Source: JAHQVV01 sp044439905 (GTDB lineage Bacteria > Planctomycetota > Phycisphaerae > Phycisphaerales > Phycisphaeraceae). From it: a DNA stretch of 64,000 nt. Where the stretch lies: assembly GCA_044439905.1 (NCBI GenBank), contig JBITAC010000148.1, forward strand, positions 1-64,000, given 5' to 3'. The notes under the pieces are model-generated. The model made no database searches, was not told the origin of the DNA, and saw nothing but the letters and a program-made list of their open reading frames with translations. Of the stretch, positions 7,148 to 15,523 are shown piece by piece (the first letter of the stretch is position 1; every line of letters starts with the position of its first letter). The translations under genes and the position numbers were made by a program.

Positions 7148-8119
7148 TTAGCCGCCGATGTGGGTCATCGTGACAAAGCCGTCGTGCGGGTGCTCGGCCT
7201 GTTTTTGTTCGAGTGAGTTTTGGATGGCCTGGTCAACGGCGTGGCCATCGAATACCGGGCGTACGGCGTCGAGCAGCGAGCCGCGGGGCTCGTCCATGAG
7301 GCAGGGGTAGAGCTCGCCGTTGGCGGTGATGCGCATGCGGTTGCACTGGGCGCAGAAGTTGCAGCTCATGGGGGTGATGAAGCCGACCTCGGCGGTGCTG
7401 CCGTCATCGAGTGTCATGCGGTAGCGGCGCGCCGCGTCGTGGCCCTGCTCCAGGGGCTGCATGTCACGCACGATCGGGGCGATGGCGTCGCGCATCGCCT
7501 GCTCGGGCACGTAACGCTCGGCCCAGCTCGACGCGAGGGGGCCCATGGGCATCAGTTCGATAAAGCGGATCACGACGCCGCGCTTGGCCGCAAAACGCAC
7601 GAGATCGGGCAGTTCCTGGTCGTTCTCCCCGCGCAGCACCACCGCGTTGATCTTGATCGGCCCGAGCCCCGCGGCGTGTGCGGCATCGATCCCTTCGAGT
7701 ACTCTGGCAAGCCCGTTGACCCCCGTCATACGCGCAAAACGGTCCGGGTCGAGCGAGTCCATGCTGAGGTTGATCCGCTTGAGCCCGGCGTCGGCGTACT
7801 GCTGGGCCATGCGGACAAGTGTCAGGCCGTTGGTCGTCATCGCCAGGTCATCGATACCTTCGATGGATGCGATTCGGCGGATGATCTCGACAAGCTCGGG
7901 CCGACTCGTGGGGTCGCCGCCGGTGAGCCGGACCTTGCGCAGGCCGTGGTGGCGGGCGAGGTGGCGTGCGATTTGTTCGAGCTCTTGCGGGGTGAGTACG
8001 GGCTCGCCACGGGGCTGTTCGAGCCAGGTGGGCCTGCAATAGGTACAGCGCATCGAGCACGCTTTGGTGAGCGACAGCCGGAGGTAGCCGATCCCGCGTC
8101 CTGTGGTGTCCTGAAGCAT
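7148..8119 (-). CDS. moaA: GTP 3',8-cyclase MoaA (radical SAM)
   Basis: First enzyme of molybdenum cofactor synthesis: a radical SAM protein that cyclises GTP. The ATG at 8119 gives 323 residues and the family-typical N-terminus (GRGIGYLRLSLTK). The SAM cluster CSMRCTYC (C21, C25, C28), LTGGDP, and the C-terminal CNFCAQC...C cluster are all present. It ends in Gly-Gly, as MoaA proteins do. A longer in-frame start at 8194 adds an Arg-rich stretch unlike the family and is disfavoured. It is the promoter-proximal gene of the eight-gene operon; DUF4956 lies 122 bp upstream on the same strand. Confidence 0.94.
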   Translation of the reverse strand: MLQDTTGRGIGYLRLSLTKACSMRCTYCRPTWLEQPRGEPVLTPQELEQIARHLARHHGLRKVRLTGGDPTSRPELVEIIRRIASIEGIDDLAMTTNGLTLVRMAQQYADAGLKRINLSMDSLDPDRFARMTGVNGLARVLEGIDAAHAAGLGPIKINAVVLRGENDQELPDLVRFAAKRGVVIRFIELMPMGPLASSWAERYVPEQAMRDAIAPIVRDMQPLEQGHDAARRYRMTLDDGSTAEVGFITPMSCNFCAQCNRMRITANGELYPCLMDEPRGSLLDAVRPVFDGHAVDQAIQNSLEQKQAEHPHDGFVTMTHIGG

Positions 8120-8241
8120 CCCGTGGATCGCCGAGCGTGAGGCGTGTGGTCGGCCAAGACGCCTTGGCCGGCTGCTCCATCGTAGCGGGCGCATCGGCGT
8201 CGGGCTTGCGCTTTGGCGGATGGAGCGATGCGCTCGGCGGG

Positions 8242-8817
8242 CTACACCGCAGGGGGGAGGCCGGGCGGCCCCGCGGGCTCGGGCGACTCTGCCGCGATAT
8301 GCAGGTCTTCGTCGTCCGAATCGTCTTTCGCCTTCTCGGCTTTGTCTGGCTTGTCGGGAGGCGTGTGCGTAAGCCGCATGACGACGAGCACGACGAAGAC
8401 GAACAGGCAGCCGGCGATGGCGGTGGCGTAATGGCCAAGGCCGATGGCCATGCCGAGGATCATGGCGAAGAAGAGGACGGTGGTGTCTTTGGGGTCGCGG
8501 ACGGTGGTGCGGTAGCGGATGAGCCCGATGGTGCCCGCGAGGCCGAAGGCCCGGACCAGGTTGTTGCCGACGACGAGCCAGACCAGCGCCCCGCCGATGC
8601 AGAGCATGACGAGGGTGTGGTGCATGGTGGGTTTGAGCTTTTTGCCGGTGAACGACAGGCGGTATCCCAGCCCGATGACCCAGCCGACGAGGGCGGCGCA
8701 GCTGAGACTCATGAAGATCTCGCCGAGGTTTTTTTCACCCTCGGAGGCGGCGAGCCCCGCAGCGATCTGGTCCATAAACGAGAACTCGGCGCCCTGTGCG
8801 AGCAATTGAATCAGCAA
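8242..8817 (-). CDS. DUF4956 family membrane protein
   Basis: A 191-residue integral membrane protein with about four hydrophobic segments. It carries the DUF4956 hallmark GLIRYRTTVRDPKD followed by TTVLFFAMILGMA. The C-terminus is a charged, Pro/Asp/Lys-rich cytosolic tail. The start is a TTG at 8817, supported by a GGAG seven bases upstream; an ATG inside at 8775 is the alternative. Members elsewhere often sit near polyphosphate polymerase (VTC) domains or CotH proteins, but neither is here. The biochemical role is unknown. Confidence 0.82.
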   Translation of the reverse strand: MLIQLLAQGAEFSFMDQIAAGLAASEGEKNLGEIFMSLSCAALVGWVIGLGYRLSFTGKKLKPTMHHTLVMLCIGGALVWLVVGNNLVRAFGLAGTIGLIRYRTTVRDPKDTTVLFFAMILGMAIGLGHYATAIAGCLFVFVVLVVMRLTHTPPDKPDKAEKAKDDSDDEDLHIAAESPEPAGPPGLPPAV

Positions 8818-8862
8818 TGCGAGACTCCGGGAGATGGGGTGGGGGACGCTTCGCCCGATAGT

Positions 8863-9573
8863 TTACGGGCTGGGGTCCCATTGGCCCACCAGCTGCCAGA
8901 TCACCTGGTCGTTGCCGGCCGAGTCGTTGTCCAGGTCTTTCTTGGTCACGCGTTCGACGTGCCAGTCCCCGAAGGTGATGACGGTCGAGGTGTTGTGCCG
9001 GTAGGCCACGTCGTCGTCGCCGTCGCGCCAACGTCCCTTGAAGGAGATCGCGTCCCCGCCGACATCGCCATCGAAGTAGACCACGGTCCGGGCGGGGTTG
9101 AGGATCTGGCTGATCATCCGGTGCGGGCTGCCGGTGTAGTCCGGGTCCAGCGGGTTGGTTTCCGCGAGCTTGGAGTTCATGCGGTAGCTCTCGATCACCG
9201 GGTCTGCGCCGGCGATGGGAACCGAACCGGTCACACTCGGACATGCCAGGATGGACTCATCGGTCTCGCCGATCTCGAGGTACTGGCCCTGCTGAAGCGA
9301 GTCGACCCAGCAGATGCGCGAAGGAGTCATCGCCTCGTCGCCGCGGTCTTCGTAGGGTAGGTAGCCGTGGTTGTCGGTGGTGTAGGCGTTGGTCGCGACG
9401 CCGATCTGCCGGAGGTGGTTGGAGCACTTGGTGGCCCGGGCGTTCTCCTTGGCACCGCGCAGGGCCACGGAGAGGATCGCGATCAGGACCCCGATCAGGC
9501 CGATCACGACGAGCAGTTCGATGAGTGTAAACGCGTGACGGCCACGCCGGGCGCGGGGAAGGGTGGGACTCAA
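8863..9573 (-). CDS. Prepilin-type N-terminal cleavage/methylation domain protein
   Basis: A type IV pilin-like or type II secretion pseudopilin-like protein of the kind abundant in planctomycetes. A short basic leader precedes HAFTLIELLVVIGLIGVL, the class III signal and transmembrane helix, with cleavage expected just before Phe. A soluble domain with acidic loops follows, and a histidine before a phenylalanine-rich stretch lies near the C-terminus. The start is TTG at 9573, with AGGAG seven bases upstream, giving 236 residues. The ATG at 9645 lacks such a site and would put 24 non-signal-like residues in front. No pilus assembly genes adjoin it. Confidence 0.85.
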   Translation of the reverse strand: MSPTLPRARRGRHAFTLIELLVVIGLIGVLIAILSVALRGAKENARATKCSNHLRQIGVATNAYTTDNHGYLPYEDRGDEAMTPSRICWVDSLQQGQYLEIGETDESILACPSVTGSVPIAGADPVIESYRMNSKLAETNPLDPDYTGSPHRMISQILNPARTVVYFDGDVGGDAISFKGRWRDGDDDVAYRHNTSTVITFGDWHVERVTKKDLDNDSAGNDQVIWQLVGQWDPSP

Positions 9574-9736
9574 ATTGGAACTCCTGTCCACTATGGATTT
9601 CAATTCGTGGCTACAAAAACCAAACGCTGCAGCCGAACGTCGCACCCATCCTTCAATGGCAGCCGCGTGGATTCCCTGGTCAATGCCGCTACTGCGGATC
9701 GGGTACGGGACGACAGCGTGCTACCGTGCTTACACG

Positions 9737-9765
9737 ATTGTAACAAAAAGGTTGCAATCAACAAA
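9737..9765 (-). promoter_or_regulatory. Candidate promoter upstream of the prepilin gene
   Basis: In the 297-bp gap 9574-9870, the minus strand has a TACAAT -10 box (9742-9737) in an AT-rich stretch that stands out from its surroundings. A poor -35 (TTTGTT, 9765-9760) sits 17 bp upstream. It would give a leader of about 155 nt. No other gene or repeat was seen in this gap. Confidence 0.3.
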
Positions 9766-9870
9766 CACTTTGCGCATCAAACCTGACGCCGCCCGCTGGC
9801 CTCCCGTCTATACGTCGGCCCAAGCCGGCTTGGGGGTTGACTTTGACGCCCGCTATACTGCCGCACCACC

Positions 9871-9944
9871 GCCCTCGTAGCTCAACTGGATAGAGCACCG
9901 GCCTTCTAAGCCGACGGTTGCAGGTTCGAGTCCTGCCGGGGGTA
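9871..9944 (+). tRNA. tRNA-Arg (UCU)
   Basis: A 74-nt cloverleaf on the plus strand. The acceptor GCCCTCG pairs with CGGGGGT (G-U at both the first and fifth pairs), the anticodon loop is CTTCTAA, the T-arm is GCAGG/CCTGC with loop TTCGAGT, and the discriminator is A. It reads AGA. A TATACT box at 9854-9859 would start transcription a few bases before the mature 5' end. CCA is not encoded. Confidence 0.95.
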
Positions 9945-10014
9945 TTGCGATTGGGTTATGCTCCGTGCTGTAGGCGCATCAATCCCATCCAAGCCGGTCC
10001 GCTGGACCGTCGGA

Positions 10015-12858
10015 CTACTTCTTGGTGCGGTGCTCCGCGCTCTGTCGCGCTCGCTCGAGCGCCGACCCGAGCCCGCCGCCGGTCGGCGTGGACGGCGTTG
10101 AGGCCGGCGGGGCGCTGGCCTCAGGCGTCTTGGCCGAGGCCGTCGCGGTGGAAGCATCCGAGGCCGCTGTGGCTTTGCTGCGCGGCTTGCGACGCTTACG
10201 CTTCAACGGCAGCGCGGGCCACCAGGGCGACTTGGCAGGTACGGCGTCAGTGGTTTCTTCCTCATCGCCTACGGCTGGCTTGCGACGCAGAGTGAGGATC
10301 GAGACAACCCCGACGCGGCGCTCGATGACCTCAAGCAGGATCAGCCCGATCGCGGCGAGCATGAGCCAGTGGCCGATGGCGATGTGGCGTGTCATCCGGG
10401 GCAGGTCCTGCCAGATGGTCGCGAGTTCGACCCGCTGCTGCCCGCGCGTGAGTTGGGCGAGAGACTGTAGCTGGTCGACCCCCTCGTCGGCCGCGCGAGG
10501 CCTGAACTCGGGCGCGTACAGCAGGCGTGCGGGCGAGAGCAGGGCCTGCCCCACACCGTCGAGCGCGACCGTCGATAGCGAAGTCTCTTCGTGATGGATC
10601 GGGATGGTCGCCTGCAGTGTGTCTGCGCTGGTCCACCGCATCGTGTGCTCGATCGTGGCCGGGGGCGTGTCGGGCCGGCCCATGACGGTGGTGACGACGG
10701 GCAGCCGATCGAAGGGCTGGGGGACCACGCGGTCCGGGCTCAGGTGAAGCGTCACGGTCTTCACGCCATCGGCCACGGACTGGGTGAGCAGCATGTCATC
10801 GGGCAGTGTGTCGTTGGCCTCGGCGACCCACTGCGCTAGGGAGGAGAACATCTCGCCCGCTTGTTCCCATTCGCTGATGGGCCCGGTGTATTGGCCATCC
10901 GCCTCGCCTGTGTACGCCGCGACACGGCCCGCCCCCGCCTGCCAGTAGGCGACGAGCGGCGCGCGGTACTCGTCCTGCGTCAGCACACCGAGACTCGCGT
11001 TGGGCCGGAGGTATGTGAGGTTGTAGCCGCCGACCGCCGGGGGCGCGGAGAGCGGCCTGCCCACGAGCGCGCCGAGGATCGGTGTCGTCGCGATGGGGGT
11101 CAGTTCATCCAGGAAACTGCTGCGGGCCACGACGAAGGTGTCCTGAGCGAATAGCTGGGGGAGGTTGCCCGCGTCCTTGGTAAAGAAGATCCGCCCGTCG
11201 CCACGGGTCGCGATGTCCTGCAGCAGCGTCGCGTACGGGTCGGCCGGGCTGCCCAGGCCGATGACGCTGACGGTGATGTTCGCGTCCCGACAGTGCTGCA
11301 GGAGTTCTTTGTACTTGCCGGGCTCGACGGAGTCGGCGGCGTCGGCAAAGAGGATGATGTGGCGGGTCTGCGCTTCGGCGTCGGCCAGCATCGCGGCGGC
11401 GTGGGATAGGGCTTCGTAGATATAGATCCCGCCGCCCATCGAGTCGATGCCGAGGATCCGCCCGCGTGCCGCCTCGGTATCGCCGCCGACCGGCTCGAGG
11501 GGCAGGACCAGGTGCGCCTCGGTGTCGACCGCGAGGACACCGAACTCGTCGATCGGGGAGAGCAGGTCGAGCACCTGTGCCGTGCCGAGGTTCGCGAGGT
11601 CCATCTTCATGCGTCCGCCCGCGACGGGCGCGGCCATCGAGCCCGAGCGGTCCAGCGCGACAACGATCGCGAGCGAGAGCTTGCGGTGCTCCTGACGCAG
11701 TTCCATCGACACGGGCATCAGCGGGTCCAGCGGCGTCTTGAAGTACCCGCCGGGACCGTACGCGCGCCGGCCGCCGGTGAGCAGCAGACCGCCGCCGGAC
11801 TGTTCGATGTAGGCCGCGAGGTTCTCGGTGCCTTGGGTGGTCAGCGCCTGGGCGGGGACATTCTCGATCACGACCGCTGAGTAGTTAGAAAGGCCGGCCA
11901 GGGACCAGCCGACCTCGCCGGGGCTCCGATTGACGACATCAAGGCCGCCCCGCGTGAGCAGGCCCGCAAGCCCCGCGCCCTCCGTCTCGCTGACCACGAG
12001 CACGGGCCGGTCCCCCGTGATGCCGACGAGGAGTCGCCCGGTGTTGTTCTCAGGTAGCGGGTCGCTCTGGTCGGTGTAAATCCGCAGGCGGTAGTCGGCT
12101 GTCCCGGGCCCGCCCGCGGTGTCACGGAACGTCAAACGGTTGAGCCCCGCAGCGACCGCGCGTGTCCCTTGAGCGATGCGTGTGTCGCCGCGCAGCAATT
12201 CGTAGCGGACTTCCTGCGCCGCGGGCGCGTCGACCCAGGCGGTGAGCATGAACGACTGCCCGGGGGAGACCGCGAGAGGCGCATCGATCCGGTCGATCGC
12301 GACATCGTTTGCGCTTGGCCGACTCAGCACGCGGTAATCGATGGCGATCTCTCGGCCGATCGCACGCATGGCCTGCTCGTGCGGGTCGCGCTGTGTCCAT
12401 CGGCCGTCGCTGATGATGAGCACCCGGCCCGGGCGGTCGGGGGGGATCACCGACAAGGCCTTCGCGAGTGCGTCCGACAGGTTTGAGCCCGAGGAGTCGA
12501 CGACCTGCGTGAAGGCATCAAACGCGCCGAACTCCGGCGTGTGGTCCAGGGCCGCGCTGCGCCCAAACGTCACGATCCCCAGCCGGTCGGACGAAGACAT
12601 GCCCTGCTGGATCAGCTGGATCTGTTCGAGCAGCAGGCGATCCGCGTTCGCAGGCATGGATGCGCTTCGGTCGGCGATGACCACGACTGTGCCGGCCTGG
12701 TCTTCGAGCGGCAGCTTGGGGACGCTGAGCGCGGTCACAATCAGCACCAGCAGGACTGCACGCATCGCCTGCAGCGCCTTCGAAGGGGCGGGCATGTACC
12801 ACCACAGCAAGCCCAGCGGGAGGATCAGCAACAGCCAGAGCGGTTGTTCAAGCTGCAT
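10015..12858 (-). CDS. Membrane protein with two VWA domains flanking a GATase1-like domain
   Basis: A 947-residue protein. Two N-terminal membrane helices come first, then a VWA domain with MIDAS DRSAS at residues 63-67. An Ig-like middle follows, then a glutamine-amidotransferase-like fold (about 290-400) with a SGGGLLLTGG loop, and a second VWA domain with MIDAS DRSGS near 410. A C-terminal membrane helix (around 870) and a Lys/Ala/Thr-rich cytosolic tail end the protein. It is a planctomycete-type relative of BatA/BatB proteins. The ATG at 12858 overlaps the previous stop by 1 nt, which fixes the start. It is the last gene of the MoxR operon. It probably binds metal and protein partners at the membrane; the substrate is unknown. 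Confidence 0.82.
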   Translation of the reverse strand: MQLEQPLWLLLILPLGLLWWYMPAPSKALQAMRAVLLVLIVTALSVPKLPLEDQAGTVVVIADRSASMPANADRLLLEQIQLIQQGMSSSDRLGIVTFGRSAALDHTPEFGAFDAFTQVVDSSGSNLSDALAKALSVIPPDRPGRVLIISDGRWTQRDPHEQAMRAIGREIAIDYRVLSRPSANDVAIDRIDAPLAVSPGQSFMLTAWVDAPAAQEVRYELLRGDTRIAQGTRAVAAGLNRLTFRDTAGGPGTADYRLRIYTDQSDPLPENNTGRLLVGITGDRPVLVVSETEGAGLAGLLTRGGLDVVNRSPGEVGWSLAGLSNYSAVVIENVPAQALTTQGTENLAAYIEQSGGGLLLTGGRRAYGPGGYFKTPLDPLMPVSMELRQEHRKLSLAIVVALDRSGSMAAPVAGGRMKMDLANLGTAQVLDLLSPIDEFGVLAVDTEAHLVLPLEPVGGDTEAARGRILGIDSMGGGIYIYEALSHAAAMLADAEAQTRHIILFADAADSVEPGKYKELLQHCRDANITVSVIGLGSPADPYATLLQDIATRGDGRIFFTKDAGNLPQLFAQDTFVVARSSFLDELTPIATTPILGALVGRPLSAPPAVGGYNLTYLRPNASLGVLTQDEYRAPLVAYWQAGAGRVAAYTGEADGQYTGPISEWEQAGEMFSSLAQWVAEANDTLPDDMLLTQSVADGVKTVTLHLSPDRVVPQPFDRLPVVTTVMGRPDTPPATIEHTMRWTSADTLQATIPIHHEETSLSTVALDGVGQALLSPARLLYAPEFRPRAADEGVDQLQSLAQLTRGQQRVELATIWQDLPRMTRHIAIGHWLMLAAIGLILLEVIERRVGVVSILTLRRKPAVGDEEETTDAVPAKSPWWPALPLKRKRRKPRSKATAASDASTATASAKTPEASAPPASTPSTPTGGGLGSALERARQSAEHRTKK

Positions 12859-14594
12859 CACATCTGCCCCCCGGAGCGTGAGATCAGTGCTGTGTGCAGC
12901 GCCAGAGCCAGGAGCGTTACGATCAGCAGCAGCCAGGCGATCGAGCGGTACTCTTCGCGGACCGCGGTTTCGTCGAGCCAACTCCCCGCGCGGGCGGTTG
13001 CGCTGTCCCGCAGGTCGGACTCTTCGAGCGACATCGCGTTGGCTGAGAAGGTGTAGGTATCATCGCCGGCCTGGATCTGCGCGAGCCCGACGCGATCGAT
13101 CGGGATGTCGACACGATCCGCAGGCACGGCCAACGTTTGATCGTCCGCGTCGTTGATAGAAACGGTGACCTGGTCGACCGTGCGCTCGACGCTGAGCGAA
13201 GCCGTGGTGCCAAGCCGATAGTTCGATTCACGCAGGCCGGGCTGGCTGTCGAGCTGCCAGTCGATGAGGTTCCACATCAGGACGGGGAAGTCGGCGGATT
13301 GGAGCAAGGTGGATTGGTCCGGACGTAGGCGGACGCGGATGACTCGGCCGTCTTTGCGCGGCGCCTCGGTGATGAGGGACACATTGCCCGCCGCGACGAT
13401 GGGGCGGCCCGGCAGCGAATCGTCTTGCCCGGCCGACCAGATGACCCCCTCGTAGGACGCCCCGAGTGCCAGCGGGTGTGCCCGATCGACGACGAAGGGC
13501 CCGACATACGCGACGACTTGCTCCGCCGGCTCGACCCGGAAACGCAAGACCCACGCCGAGTCGTCGGCCGGCGCGGCGGTCGGGCTGTCGGTGATGAGGA
13601 GCTGTTCGTTGTCGGTGACCCGCCGGGTGTTGTCGGTGAGGTCGATAAAGCGTGCCGCCGCGTCGCGCAGCGCTTCGTTGTCGATCGCGATGCCGACGCG
13701 CAGGGTCGGGCGCGGCTGAGGCAGCAGCGTGACCTTGTTATCCAGCGCTAAAGCGTCATCGGGGAGCTGCGCGACGAACGGCTGGTCGGAGGCGTTCAAC
13801 TCGAGCCAGAGCCGCTGCGTGCTGTCGGCGGGGAGGGTGAGGTCGCGCGTGTCGCCTCCCGTGAGCGTCAGGGTCGTTTGGGTGGAGGCATCGCCGAGGT
13901 TTGTGACCTCGATCATCACGCGTTCGCGACCGTCGGCGTGGCTGCGGACCGCGGAGGTGATCGCGAGGTTGGGCTGGGCCTGGCCAAACGACCACCACTG
14001 CAGACGCCCTGCGTCGAGCCCTTCGGGGGCGGGCTGGTCGGTAAGGATCAGCACGCGAGCGCGGGGCCCGCCGATCTCCCGGGCGAGGGTGATCGCGGCG
14101 AGCAGGTCCGCTGTCGGGGCGTTGTGTGTCCAAGCCTCGGCCTGCTGCAAGGTGGCATCGGCACGCGTGGTCGGCGGGCCAAGGACGCGGGGCTCGGCGT
14201 CGGCGAGGATGAGCTGCGCGCTGTATCGGCCGCCGGTGTCGAGTTCTTTGCGGAGCGCTTCGAGGGCGAGCTTGCGGGGGCCGTGCTCAGCCTGCATCGA
14301 GTACGAGCCGTCGAGGATGACGACCACCTGCCGACGCTCGGCCGACGCCAGGACACGCGGGCCCGCCGCGGCGCACGCGAGCAAGAGGATCGCGAGCAAC
14401 TCGAGCAGCAGCAGGAGCGGCACCTGCATCCGGTTGAGTCGGCTGCCGCCTTCGCGGGCTTCGCGCTGCCCGCCCCACAGCAGCAGACTGGAGACCTCGT
14501 GCCGGCGGTACCGGTTGCGCAGCCAGTAGATCGACGCCAACGCGGGCAGCGCCGCTAACGCAATCATCGCAAGTGGGAGGGTCAGGATCGGCAT
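12858..14594 (-). CDS. BatA-like VWA domain membrane protein
   Basis: A 578-residue product. It has the BatA N-terminal membrane domain (helix, WLRNRYRRHE linker, second helix), a VWA domain with MIDAS DGSYS near residue 100, an extracytoplasmic middle part, and a C-terminal membrane helix. The ATG at 14594 is chosen because it starts directly before the first helix (MPILTLPLAM); an upstream start at 14633 would add 13 residues. Proteins of this type occur with MoxR ATPases and DUF58 proteins, as here, and may act as metal-dependent adaptors. Direct function is unknown. Confidence 0.82.
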   Translation of the reverse strand: MPILTLPLAMIALAALPALASIYWLRNRYRRHEVSSLLLWGGQREAREGGSRLNRMQVPLLLLLELLAILLLACAAAGPRVLASAERRQVVVILDGSYSMQAEHGPRKLALEALRKELDTGGRYSAQLILADAEPRVLGPPTTRADATLQQAEAWTHNAPTADLLAAITLAREIGGPRARVLILTDQPAPEGLDAGRLQWWSFGQAQPNLAITSAVRSHADGRERVMIEVTNLGDASTQTTLTLTGGDTRDLTLPADSTQRLWLELNASDQPFVAQLPDDALALDNKVTLLPQPRPTLRVGIAIDNEALRDAAARFIDLTDNTRRVTDNEQLLITDSPTAAPADDSAWVLRFRVEPAEQVVAYVGPFVVDRAHPLALGASYEGVIWSAGQDDSLPGRPIVAAGNVSLITEAPRKDGRVIRVRLRPDQSTLLQSADFPVLMWNLIDWQLDSQPGLRESNYRLGTTASLSVERTVDQVTVSINDADDQTLAVPADRVDIPIDRVGLAQIQAGDDTYTFSANAMSLEESDLRDSATARAGSWLDETAVREEYRSIAWLLLIVTLLALALHTALISRSGGQM

Positions 14595-14650
14595 GGGTTC
14601 AATCGCGGGTCGGCAGGATGCAACACCCACCACGCGCGGGGCGATTCATT

Positions 14651-15523
14651 TCAGTTCACCTGCAATACGCCGAGCTTGACCAGGTCGGACAGGTCCCAGG
14701 ATTTGAGCAGCGGTTCGGCGATGAGCTGTGTCATGGTCGCGCCGACCTGCCGGCAGGCGTCTTGCCACGCGGCTTGATGGTCGTTGAGCCGCTGCTGGAA
14801 GCGTTTCTCGGCGGCGGCGTCGATGTAGAGCTCGCGAACCTGCCCCGTTTCGTGGTCGACCAGCCGGAAGTTACCACGCGGTGGGGGGGTGATGTCGCAT
14901 CGGCCCAGGACCTGAACGACACACAGCGAGGCGGCGTCGCGTGCGAGTTGGCGCAGGAGGTGCGCGGGCTGGGCGTCGAACAAGAGGTCGCTGATGAGCA
15001 CTCGCACTCCGCGTCGGCGCCAGAGCGGCGGGCCTTGCTCCAGCAGCGTGTCGAGCGCGCTTGTGCCGGCGAACTGGATGCCGCCCCACGCGCCGGGCCG
15101 GGCGTTGCCGCCGGGGATGGGCCTGATCTGCTCGCCCGCGAGGTAGAGGTTGTGGGTGAATTTGGCGTTGTCGGCGGCGGTGGTGATCGCGGCGGCGAGC
15201 GCGGCGGCGGCCTGGGCCTTGGGCGACGCGCTGATGGCCATCGAGCGCGAGGCGTCGAGCAGGACGTCGACGTGCGGGCAGACCTCCTCACGGTAGAGCT
15301 TGACGGTCAGGCGGTCGCTGCGGGCGTACGCGGACCAGTCGACTCGGCGGAGGTCGTCGCCCGGCTGGTATGTGCGGTAGTCCATGAACTCGATCGAGCT
15401 GCCTACCCGGTGGCCAAGCTGGGCACCCATCTGCCCCGTCGGCGTTTGGCGCGGCGGCATCAGCCGGTAACGCGAGCCGGCCTGCTCACCCTGGGCGAGT
15501 CCCGTGCGGATGGCGTCATCCAT
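14651..15523 (-). CDS. DUF58 domain-containing protein
   Basis: A 290-residue protein with the DUF58 signature YQPGDDLRRVDW, followed by ARSDRLTVKLY, leading into a VWA-like fold with DASRS near residue 90. No membrane span is evident. DUF58 proteins are commonly encoded directly with MoxR AAA+ ATPases and are thought to be their partners. The gene overlaps the permease stop by 8 nt, so it belongs to the same transcript. The role here is inferred only from this conserved association. Confidence 0.9.
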   Translation of the reverse strand: MDDAIRTGLAQGEQAGSRYRLMPPRQTPTGQMGAQLGHRVGSSIEFMDYRTYQPGDDLRRVDWSAYARSDRLTVKLYREEVCPHVDVLLDASRSMAISASPKAQAAAALAAAITTAADNAKFTHNLYLAGEQIRPIPGGNARPGAWGGIQFAGTSALDTLLEQGPPLWRRRGVRVLISDLLFDAQPAHLLRQLARDAASLCVVQVLGRCDITPPPRGNFRLVDHETGQVRELYIDAAAEKRFQQRLNDHQAAWQDACRQVGATMTQLIAEPLLKSWDLSDLVKLGVLQVN

